64,000 nt of DNA from Erwinia sp. HDF1-3R (GTDB lineage: Bacteria; Pseudomonadota; Gammaproteobacteria; Enterobacterales; Enterobacteriaceae). A program made the translations under genes and the position numbers. Numbering within the stretch: the first letter of the stretch is position 1; each line of letters starts with the position of its first letter. The notes below the pieces were generated by a model. The model searched no databases, was not told the origin of the DNA, and saw only the letters and a list, made by a program, of their open reading frames with translations. This document shows, piece after piece, positions 57,702 through 64,000 of this stretch. The stretch lies in the NCBI RefSeq assembly GCF_039621855.1, contig NZ_CP155071.1, positions 1,302,001 through 1,366,000 on the forward strand. Direction: 5' to 3'.

Positions 57702-59567
57702 TTACTGTGCCAGCCAGCGGCTGATTTGCTGCTCAATGCCCTCTGCATCCAGCTGATAATCATGACGGATCTCATCCTGCGTTCCCTGGGGAATGAATTC
57801 ATCGGGAAGACCCAGCGTCAGAACCGGCACCAGCAGTCGGCGTGCCATCAGGGTTTCGATCACCCCGCTGCCCGCTCCTCCCTTGATTGCGCCTTCTTCC
57901 AGGGTGATAAGCGCCTCATGGCTGGCGGCCAGCTCTGCAATAAGCGACTCATCCAGCGGCTTAACAAAGCGCATATCTACCAGCGTGGCGTTCAGCTTAT
58001 CAGCGACCGCCGCCGCTTCGGGCAGCAGCGTCCCGAAATTGAGGATCGCCAGCTTTTCACCTTCACGCTTCACAATGCCTTTACCCAGCGGCAGCGAGGC
58101 GAGCGGCTTAAGCTCGGCCCCGGTGCCGGTCCCTCTCGGATAGCGCACCGCGCTCGGCCCGTGGGAGTAGTGATAGCCGGTATAAAGCATCTGCCGACAT
58201 TCGTTCTCATCGCTTGGCGTCATGATCACCATATTCGGAATGCAGCGCATAAAGGCGATATCGAACGCACCCTGATGAGTCTGGCCGTCCGCGCCGACAA
58301 TACCGCCACGGTCAATCGCGAATAGCACGGGCAGCTTCTGGATCGCCACGTCATGGATCAGCTGGTCGTAGGCACGCTGCAGGAAAGTAGAGTAGATCGC
58401 GACAACCGGCTTATAGCCGCCAATAGCCAGGCCCGCAGCAAAGGTCACGGCGTGCTGTTCGGCAATCGCGACGTCGAAATACTGCGCGGGATAGTCGCGC
58501 GAGAAGCTTACCATGCCGGATCCTTCGCGCATCGCGGGCGTCACGGCCATGAGCTTAGCGTCATCGGCTGCCGTTTCGCTCAGCCACTGACCGAAAATTT
58601 TAGAGTAGGACGGTAAGCCCTCTGCGACTTTTGGCAGCAGGCCGCTGGCGGGATCAAACTTTGGCACCGCATGCCAGGAGATCGGATCTTTTTCCGCCGG
58701 GGCGTAGCCTTTCCCCTTTTTGGTCATGATGTGCAGAAACTGCGGGCCCTTCAGGCCGCGCATGTTTTTTAGCGTCTGCACCAGCGTCAGCACGTCATGC
58801 CCGTCAACCGGGCCAATATAGTTGAAGCCCAGCTCCTCAAACAGGGTGCCAGGCACCACCATACCTTTCAGATGTTCCTCAGTACGCTTCACCAGCTCTT
58901 TGATGGGCGGCAGGCCATCCAGCACTTTCTTGCCGCCTTCGCGCAGGCGCGAATAGGTCTTGCCGGAAAGGATTTGCGCCAGGCGGTTGTTAAGCGCACC
59001 CACGTTCTCCGAAATGGACATCTCATTGTCGTTAAGGATCACCAGCAGGTCGGATTTGATATCTCCGGCGTGGTTCATCGCCTCAAACGCCATGCCCGCA
59101 GTAATCGCACCATCGCCAATGATACAGGCGGTACGACGGCCTTTGCCTTCCTTCTCAGCGGCAACGGCCATGCCCAGCCCGGCGCTGATTGATGTGGACG
59201 AGTGACCCACGTTAAGCACGTCATATTCACTTTCGTCGCGCCACGGGAAAGGGTGCAGGCCATTCTTCTGGCGGATAGTCCCGATGCGATCGCGGCGGCC
59301 GGTCAGAATTTTGTGCGGATAGGCCTGATGACCGACGTCCCAGACAAGGTGATCGAAAGGCGTATTATAAACGTAATGCAATGCAACGGTGAGTTCCACC
59401 ACGCCCAGCCCGGAGGCAAAATGACCGCTGGAACGACTGACGCTGCTGAGTAAATACTGGCGCAGCTCGTCACAGAGTTTTGGCAGGCTCTCCTTAGGCA
59501 GAGAACGTAATTCTTGTACCGAGCTGGCCAGCGCCAGCGTCGGGTATTTTGCAGTATCAAAACTCAT
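57702..59567 (-). CDS. dxs: 1-deoxy-D-xylulose-5-phosphate synthase
   Basis: Thiamine-diphosphate enzyme for the first step of the MEP isoprenoid pathway. 621 residues from ATG at 59567 ([17 protein letters not shown]); an upstream Met at 59603 falls inside ispA. TPP motif [18 protein letters not shown]...ILNDNEMSI, catalytic His in [13 protein letters not shown], and transketolase domain [16 protein letters not shown]. Lies 19 bp after ispA in the operon xseB-ispA-dxs. Confidence 0.97.
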   Translation of the reverse strand: MSFDTAKYPTLALASSVQELRSLPKESLPKLCDELRQYLLSSVSRSSGHFASGLGVVELTVALHYVYNTPFDHLVWDVGHQAYPHKILTGRRDRIGTIRQKNGLHPFPWRDESEYDVLNVGHSSTSISAGLGMAVAAEKEGKGRRTACIIGDGAITAGMAFEAMNHAGDIKSDLLVILNDNEMSISENVGALNNRLAQILSGKTYSRLREGGKKVLDGLPPIKELVKRTEEHLKGMVVPGTLFEELGFNYIGPVDGHDVLTLVQTLKNMRGLKGPQFLHIMTKKGKGYAPAEKDPISWHAVPKFDPASGLLPKVAEGLPSYSKIFGQWLSETAADDAKLMAVTPAMREGSGMVSFSRDYPAQYFDVAIAEQHAVTFAAGLAIGGYKPVVAIYSTFLQRAYDQLIHDVAIQKLPVLFAIDRGGIVGADGQTHQGAFDIAFMRCIPNMVIMTPSDENECRQMLYTGYHYSHGPSAVRYPRGTGTGAELKPLASLPLGKGIVKREGEKLAILNFGTLLPEAAAVADKLNATLVDMRFVKPLDESLIAELAASHEALITLEEGAIKGGAGSGVIETLMARRLLVPVLTLGLPDEFIPQGTQDEIRHDYQLDAEGIEQQISRWLAQ

Positions 59568-59586
59568 CAGAGACTCATTGTAGAGG

Positions 59587-60486
59587 TTATTTGTCGCGTT
59601 CAATTATGTAACTTGCCAGCGCCTGGAGTGAGGTTGTGTTACAGGATTGCGCCGCCAGAACGTCTAATGCGCTGAGGGATTCCTGATAGAGATCCCGCGC
59701 CTTCTGCCGCGCGCCGTCAAGCCCCAGCAGAGCAGGGTAGGTACTTTTTCCCAGGTCCTGATCGGCCCCCTGACGTTTCCCAATGATGGCCGTATCACCG
59801 ACCACATCCAGAATATCGTCCTGCACCTGAAACGCCAGGCCAATAGCGCTGGCATAGCGGTCAAGCGCTGGCAGCGCCTGGCGGCCACGCTCACCGGCCG
59901 CCAGTGCGCCGAGACGTACGGCTGAGCGAATGAGTGCGCCCGTCTTATGACGGTGTATTTGCTCCAGCGCTGCCAGATCTGTCTGCTGACCTTCAGCCGC
60001 TAAATCCAGCGCCTGGCCGCCGCACATACCGGCTACGCCGCTGGCGTGGGCAAGTTCTGAAATCATCGCAATCCTGTTTGCGTCAGGGACGCCCGGCATT
60101 GGCGTATCGGCAAGTATAGTAAAGGCCAGCGTTTGCAGGGCATCGCCCGCTAAAATAGCCGTGTCTTCACCAAATTTAATATGGCAGGTTGGCTGCCCAC
60201 GGCGCAGGCTGTCGTCATCCATAGCGGGTAAGTCATCGTGAATCAGCGAATAGGCGTGGATGCACTCTATCGCCGCGGCAGGTGCGTCCAGCGCCTCACC
60301 GTTGGCCAGCAGCATTTCACCGGTGGCATACACCAGGAAAGGACGTATGCGCTTGCCGCCTAATAATGCACCATATTCCATGGCATTCACCAGAGGAGAA
60401 CTCTGAAAGGGCAGCGGCGAAATAAAGCGCTGTAGCGCCTGGTTTACGCGTGCGTGGTGCGCCGTCAGGAGAGCAGCGAAATCCAT
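59587..60486 (-). CDS. ispA: Farnesyl diphosphate synthase
   Basis: Short-chain prenyltransferase, 299 residues as in E. coli. First Asp-rich motif [15 protein letters not shown], second [13 protein letters not shown], lysine in [15 protein letters not shown]. Makes C15 farnesyl diphosphate for quinones, undecaprenyl and haem O. The ATG overlaps the xseB stop by one base. Confidence 0.97.
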   Translation of the reverse strand: MDFAALLTAHHARVNQALQRFISPLPFQSSPLVNAMEYGALLGGKRIRPFLVYATGEMLLANGEALDAPAAAIECIHAYSLIHDDLPAMDDDSLRRGQPTCHIKFGEDTAILAGDALQTLAFTILADTPMPGVPDANRIAMISELAHASGVAGMCGGQALDLAAEGQQTDLAALEQIHRHKTGALIRSAVRLGALAAGERGRQALPALDRYASAIGLAFQVQDDILDVVGDTAIIGKRQGADQDLGKSTYPALLGLDGARQKARDLYQESLSALDVLAAQSCNTTSLQALASYIIERDK

Positions 60487-60728
60487 CAGTCATTTTCCGG
60501 TGTGAAAGGCGTTAATTCGGCGTCCTTATCATCACTGAGCAGGATCTGCACGCGCTGTTCGGCCTGTTGCAGCGTTTGCTGCCCCGCGCGCGCCAGCTGG
60601 ACGCCACGCTCGAATTCGGTCAGCGCCTCTTCCAGTGGAAGCTCACCGCTTTCAAGGCGTGAGACAATGTGTTCCAGCTGCGTAAGCGAGGTTTCAAAGC
60701 TGGCTGGCTGTTCGGCTTTTTTTGGCAT
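60486..60728 (-). CDS. xseB: Exodeoxyribonuclease VII small subunit
   Basis: An 80-residue coiled-coil subunit of exonuclease VII, from ATG at 60728 as in E. coli (frame opens at 60773). [41 protein letters not shown] and EQRVQILLS are diagnostic. First gene of the isoprenoid operon. Confidence 0.96.
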   Translation of the reverse strand: MPKKAEQPASFETSLTQLEHIVSRLESGELPLEEALTEFERGVQLARAGQQTLQQAEQRVQILLSDDKDAELTPFTPEND

Positions 60729-60958
60729 AATGGCTTTCGACCCGGTCGTTTTGTTGACGTGGAAGTCGCTCATGTTAGCCGACTGGAAATGATTAGCAAA
60801 ATAATGATCCTGTTAACGGATGAAGAAGCGGTCGGTCAACGGATGTGGTAGACTGCCGTCCTGGATGTAAAGGGCGCAAGCTGCTTTGCAATACGATGAT
60901 TTTATCAGCTAAGTGCGTACGCTTTCAGCACTTAATTGCCCAACGAACCCATGCCGCC

Positions 60959-62407
60959 ATGAAGTTTATCATTAAGCTGTTCCCCGAAATTACCATCAAA
61001 AGTCAGTCTGTTCGCCTGCGATTTATCAAAATTTTGACCACGAACATCCGTAACGTGCTGAAACAGAGCGATGAGACGCTTGCCGTCGTTCGCCACTGGG
61101 ACCATATCGAGGTTCGCTCAAAGGATGAGAGCAAGCGCGCCGTCATTATTGATGAGCTGACGCGTATCCCCGGTATTCATCATGTTCTGTCGGTTGAAGA
61201 TCGTCCCTGGACCGATATGCACCATATTTTCGAGCAGACGCTCGAGCTGAACCGTGAGCGGGTGGAGGGTAAGACCTTTGCCGTACGCGTTAAGCGTCGT
61301 GGCAAGCATGATTTCAGCTCCCAGGACGTTGAGCGCTACGTGGGCGGCGGTCTGAATCAGCACGTTGCCTCAGCGCAGGTGAAGCTTAACCATCCCCAGG
61401 TAACGGTCAATCTGGAAATCGAAGACGATCGCCTGATGCTGATCACCGCCCGGCATGAAGGTATCGGTGGCTTCCCGATTGGTACGCAGGAAGATGTACT
61501 GTCGCTGATCTCCGGTGGATTCGATTCCGGCGTATCCAGCTATATGCTGATGCGTCGCGGATGCCGCGTGCATTACTGCTTCTTTAATCTGGGCGGTGCA
61601 GCGCATGAAATTGGTGTCCGCCAGGTGGCGCACTATCTGTGGAACCGCTATGGTCGATCGCATAAGGTGCGCTTTGTCGCCATCAACTTTGAGCCGGTGG
61701 TGGGTGAAATCCTCGAAAAAGTTGAGGATGGTCAGATGGGCGTGGTGCTTAAGCGCATGATGGTTCGTGCGGCCTCTAAGATAGCGGAGCGTTATGACGT
61801 TCAGGCGCTGGTCACGGGTGAAGCGCTGGGCCAGGTGTCCAGCCAAACCCTGACTAATCTGCGGCTGATTGATAATGCTTCAGACACGCTGATCCTGCGG
61901 CCGCTGATTTCCCATGATAAGGAACACATCATCAATCTGGCCCGTGAAATTGGTACCGAGGATTTTGCCCGGACCATGCCGGAGTATTGTGGCGTCATTT
62001 CAAAAAGCCCGACGGTAAAAGCGGTGAAAGCAAAAATTGAAGCCGAAGAGCAAAATTTTGACTTCGCCCTCCTTGACAGGGTGGTGGCTGAAGCAACCAA
62101 CGTTGATATCCGGCAAATTGCGGAAGAGACCCAGCAGGAAGTGGTAGACGTTGAAACCGTGATTTCCTTTGGCAACAATGATGTGGTGCTGGATATCCGC
62201 TCTCCCGACGAGCAGGACAGCCATCCCCTTATGCTGGAAGGCGCGGAGGTTAAATGCCTGCCGTTCTACAAACTCAGCACGCAGTTTGGCGATCTGGATC
62301 AGAGCAAAACCTGGCTTCTCTACTGCGATCGTGGCGTGATGAGCCGCCTGCAGGCGCTCTATCTGCACGAGCAGGGATTTACTAATGTGAAGGTTTACAG
62401 ACCTTAA
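60959..62407 (+). CDS. thiI: tRNA 4-thiouridine sulfurtransferase ThiI
   Basis: Adds sulfur to uridine-8 of tRNA and supplies sulfur for thiazole. 482 residues from ATG at 60959, identical in length to E. coli; the frame is open to 60845. N-terminal ferredoxin-like and THUMP domains, PP-loop [10 protein letters not shown], Cys in [12 protein letters not shown], and the C-terminal rhodanese domain with catalytic Cys456 in [13 protein letters not shown]. coli yajL and panE do not follow; synteny ends here. Confidence 0.96.
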   Translation: MKFIIKLFPEITIKSQSVRLRFIKILTTNIRNVLKQSDETLAVVRHWDHIEVRSKDESKRAVIIDELTRIPGIHHVLSVEDRPWTDMHHIFEQTLELNRERVEGKTFAVRVKRRGKHDFSSQDVERYVGGGLNQHVASAQVKLNHPQVTVNLEIEDDRLMLITARHEGIGGFPIGTQEDVLSLISGGFDSGVSSYMLMRRGCRVHYCFFNLGGAAHEIGVRQVAHYLWNRYGRSHKVRFVAINFEPVVGEILEKVEDGQMGVVLKRMMVRAASKIAERYDVQALVTGEALGQVSSQTLTNLRLIDNASDTLILRPLISHDKEHIINLAREIGTEDFARTMPEYCGVISKSPTVKAVKAKIEAEEQNFDFALLDRVVAEATNVDIRQIAEETQQEVVDVETVISFGNNDVVLDIRSPDEQDSHPLMLEGAEVKCLPFYKLSTQFGDLDQSKTWLLYCDRGVMSRLQALYLHEQGFTNVKVYRP

Positions 62408-62422
62408 CCACAAAACGCGGAT

Positions 62423-62439
62423 GGCTGCATTATGCAGCC
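62423..62439 (+). terminator. Hairpin after thiI
   Basis: GGCTGCAT / ATGCAGCC palindrome 16 bp after the stop; no T-run. Confidence 0.35.
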
Positions 62440-62497
62440 GTCCTGCGCCTGAAGCCTGGCTACCCTTCAATGGCCATATGACATTGTTCTCACCGCA

Positions 62498-63037
62498 TCA
62501 GGGCGCCTGTTCTACTGTTTTGTCCCAGATTCTTTCACAGGCTGCGCCTCGTATAGCTGACTGGTCAGCATAGTTTGCCAGCGCTCTATTGCGCTCGACA
62601 GATTCTTCGAGCAGCTGGGCAAGCAAAAGGGAGGAGCGGGTCTCTGTCTGGCATTTTCCGGCAGCGGGAGCATTCTGGCGGGCATGACCGGCGATAAGCT
62701 GCTTACGTAGTTTACCGATGGTGTGCTGCAACTGCTCAGCAGAAGACTTAGCATTAGCGGTCTCAGCATGCGCCTGTTCAAGCTGTTTGCTGGCATTATC
62801 GTTTACCTGGCCGATGATAGTCTGACGGGCAAATTCCTTACTGCGCTCTGCCGCCTCTTGTTGTGCCCTGGCACGCCACTCTGCCAGATCCCTCTCGTGC
62901 CATTTACCCGTCCACTCCCTCTCTGAGGCACGAAACCCTGAGTAATAAATGCCCGCGCCAACGCCAAGGAATAATAAAATAATCGCTACAGGTTTCCAGT
63001 AATTAATGGCCAGGTTGATTGCTTTCATTATTGCCAT
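62498..63037 (-). CDS. Phage lysis protein, DUF2514/Rz-like i-spanin
   Basis: A 179-residue protein with one N-terminal membrane helix (about 15-33, WKPVAIILLFLGVGAGIYYSGF), a long charged periplasmic coiled coil and a C-terminal DUF2514-type block (LLAQLLEESVERNRALANYADQSAIRGAACERIWD). This is the architecture of phage inner-membrane spanins that complete host lysis with an Rz1 lipoprotein. A second frame nested inside encodes such a lipoprotein. No endolysin or holin gene is visible, so it is a solitary prophage remnant or the edge of a phage-derived island. Confidence 0.78.
   Translation of the reverse strand: MAIMKAINLAINYWKPVAIILLFLGVGAGIYYSGFRASEREWTGKWHERDLAEWRARAQQEAAERSKEFARQTIIGQVNDNASKQLEQAHAETANAKSSAEQLQHTIGKLRKQLIAGHARQNAPAAGKCQTETRSSLLLAQLLEESVERNRALANYADQSAIRGAACERIWDKTVEQAP
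62512..62796 (-). CDS. Nested Rz1-like o-spanin lipoprotein
   Basis: Out-of-frame gene wholly inside the Rz-like gene, 94 codons from ATG at 62796. The N-terminus NRRMLRPLMLSLLLSSC has basic residues, a short hydrophobic core and a perfect lipobox LSSC. The mature peptide is Pro-rich in part (PVMPARMLPLPENARQRPAP). A CAGG site lies 9 nt upstream of the ATG; later Met codons (MLRP, MLSL) could also start it. Embedded Rz1 genes are the standard arrangement in lambda-like phages, which supports coding; sequence similarity to known Rz1 is not evident. Confidence 0.6.
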   Translation of the reverse strand: MPANSLNRRMLRPLMLSLLLSSCSTPSVNYVSSLSPVMPARMLPLPENARQRPAPPFCLPSCSKNLSSAIERWQTMLTSQLYEAQPVKESGTKQ

Positions 63038-63294
63038 TTTAAATCCCCTGGCTTAGCGATGCCGTCATTCACAATTTCCTGACAGCGTGCGCCACTCCGT
63101 TGATGAAGGTTTGCTGGCATGAAGACACTTTTATTATAACGATTCGTTGTCGAACCAGGGGCCTCTGGAATAATTATTTTTTAATGTAAAAAACACACTG
63201 TGTAATTTTTTAAAAACAATGCGTGTTTTTTTAATTAGGACGTTGACTAAAGAATAATAATGAATGGCCTTTTATTAAACTTTTTTTTTGCTGC

Positions 63295-63325
63295 GCCATG
63301 GTCCTGATTTCTGCAGGACCATGGC
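63295..63325. repeat. 12-bp inverted repeat
   Basis: GCCATGGTCCTG at 63295-63306 and its perfect complement at 63314-63325, 7-nt loop, in AT-rich DNA. Neither side carries a terminator T-run in the needed direction. Confidence 0.7.
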
Positions 63326-63604
63326 AGTGAACTCTCATCATGCCCGCATAAGTCCCCATACATTTAATGCTTTGATTTTAAGTGATTATATCACTATTAA
63401 CTGGAACTAATAATTACCTTCCGCCACTTAATGCGGTTAAGAAGTGAACGTGTTTTTTTAAAAATTGATTTTTAGAAAATAGAAATTGATTCGTAAAAAA
63501 GCTGAAACTTACTTAATTATTCCTTATTTTTAATTGGCGAAGTAAATGATTTTCTTCTCAGAGTTTAGGATGAGTTTTTATTTAATTTTTAATTACTATA
63601 AATA

Positions 63605-63640
63605 AAACCCATTAGTGCCATGGGTTTCGAAATTTTTTTT
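63605..63640 (+). terminator. Rho-independent terminator-like hairpin
   Basis: Stem AAACCCAT / ATGGGTTT with a 7-nt loop, then CGAAA and eight T. No gene is seen upstream on this strand, so it may end a small RNA or be left from a lost gene. Confidence 0.6.
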
Positions 63641-63763
63641 GCATTGGATCTTATTATCTTTACCTTTTTGGACACGTGAAGAATGTTTTAGTTTAGAATT
63701 AATGGCTCTAACGATCAGGATTTTATCTGAATGGCATTTCTCCCTGAATAAAAGGACAGGCGC

Positions 63764-64000
63764 ATGTTTATAAGTAAATCTATGCAGGTTTTTATCACAT
63801 TATACAGGCAGAAAAACCTTAAGCAGGCGGCCGACCAGCTCTGCCTCACCGTACCGCCCGTCTCGCGTATGTTAAAAAATACCGAGGAGTGGCTTGGGGT
63901 TAAGTTATTTATAATCGAACGTAATAAAGCCATCCCCACGCCTGCGGCAGAAGCGCTTTATAAAAAACTGATGCCACACTATTCGCTGCTTAATGAGATA
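63764..64000 (+). CDS. LysR-family-type transcriptional regulator (3' end outside window)
   Basis: First 79 residues of a regulator cut by the window end. ATG at 63764 with AAAGGA upstream. The helix-turn-helix fits LysR: MQVFITLYRQKNLKQAADQL, LTVPPVSRMLKNTEEWLGVKLF, then the wing ERNKAIPTPAAEALYKKL. It deviates from classic LysR at several usual positions (no FxxVA start), like the divergent regulators found on islands. It is the last gene seen, downstream of the AT-rich stretch. Confidence 0.75.
   Translation, partial: MFISKSMQVFITLYRQKNLKQAADQLCLTVPPVSRMLKNTEEWLGVKLFIIERNKAIPTPAAEALYKKLMPHYSLLNEI

Larger units (their letters stand above)
63038..63763. other. AT-rich non-coding stretch beyond the spanin gene
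   Basis: About 730 bp with much lower GC than the rest of the window, many A/T runs and no supported gene. It contains a 12-bp inverted repeat GCCATGGTCCTG / CAGGACCATGGC at 63295-63325 with no T-run after it, and a terminator-like hairpin at 63605-63640. The composition shift next to a phage gene suggests acquired DNA. Confidence 0.55.

Noticed and set aside
63295..63325. Inverted repeat considered as a terminator
   Set aside because: The T-run lies before the stem on the plus strand and reads as an A-run after the stem on the minus strand, so neither direction fits.

Overview
The window reads as chromosome of a member of the Enterobacterales, most likely Erwiniaceae (Erwinia or Pantoea-like). 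From 13 kb onward the gene order follows the E. coli block iraP-psiF-proC-yaiI-aroL-yaiA-aroM-ppnP-rdgC-mak-(araJ)-sbcCD-phoBR-brnQ-proY-(malZ)-acpH-queA-tgt-yajC-secDF-yajI-nrdR-ribD-ribE-nusB-thiL-pgpA-yajO-dxs-ispA-xseB-thiI. The proteins are clear orthologues but diverged, and several lineage-specific genes are inserted. The family assignment is inference from synteny and protein similarity recalled from memory; no search was run.

Layout. 0-0.7 kb: the end of a DUF305 protein and a small unknown protein. 0.7-7.3 kb: a minus-strand peptide/nickel-type ABC importer operon (binding protein, two permeases, two ATPases) with a second, paralogous binding protein at its end. 7.4-12.6 kb: a CPBP protease, an I78 inhibitor lipoprotein, a membrane-anchored thioredoxin-like protein, a YmgB/AriR-like regulator, marC, a CspA-type cold shock gene with a cold-box leader, and mdtG. 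12.8-22.6 kb: small envelope proteins, iraP, psiF, a Rieske-FAD oxidoreductase, proC, and the shikimate-linked group aroL-yaiA-aroM with a strong TyrR box, then ppnP, rdgC and mak. 22.6-28.3 kb: an accessory patch (ethanolamine-type permease, APH-family kinase, AraC regulator, TolA-C-like lipoprotein, alpha/beta hydrolase) where E. coli has araJ. 28.3-33.3 kb: sbcC and sbcD.

33.3-34.6 kb is the most unusual stretch. It is about 1.3 kb of non-coding DNA between sbcD and phoB, holding two related palindromic elements of about 205 bp in opposite orientation and two tandem arrays that share a 41-bp period. 34.6-44.5 kb: phoB-phoR with a Pho box, a PstS-like binding protein coupled behind phoR, a MetE-C-type methionine synthase behind apparent MetR and MetJ sites, brnQ, proY, an AppA/phytase-like phosphatase that lacks the usual His of the HD motif, and a 2-Cys peroxiredoxin. 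44.7-62.4 kb: the conserved core of tRNA modification, Sec translocon accessory, riboflavin, thiamin, phospholipid and isoprenoid genes. 62.4-64 kb: synteny is lost. A solitary phage-type lysis gene with a nested Rz1-like frame sits beside an AT-rich stretch and the start of a LysR-type regulator cut by the window end.

Functionally the window is mostly housekeeping: protein export (yajC-secD-secF), coenzymes (ribD, ribE, thiL, thiI), isoprenoids (dxs-ispA), queuosine (queA-tgt), palindrome repair (sbcCD), and phosphate and stress control (phoBR, iraP). The accessory transport and metabolism genes sit at the points where the E. coli order is interrupted.
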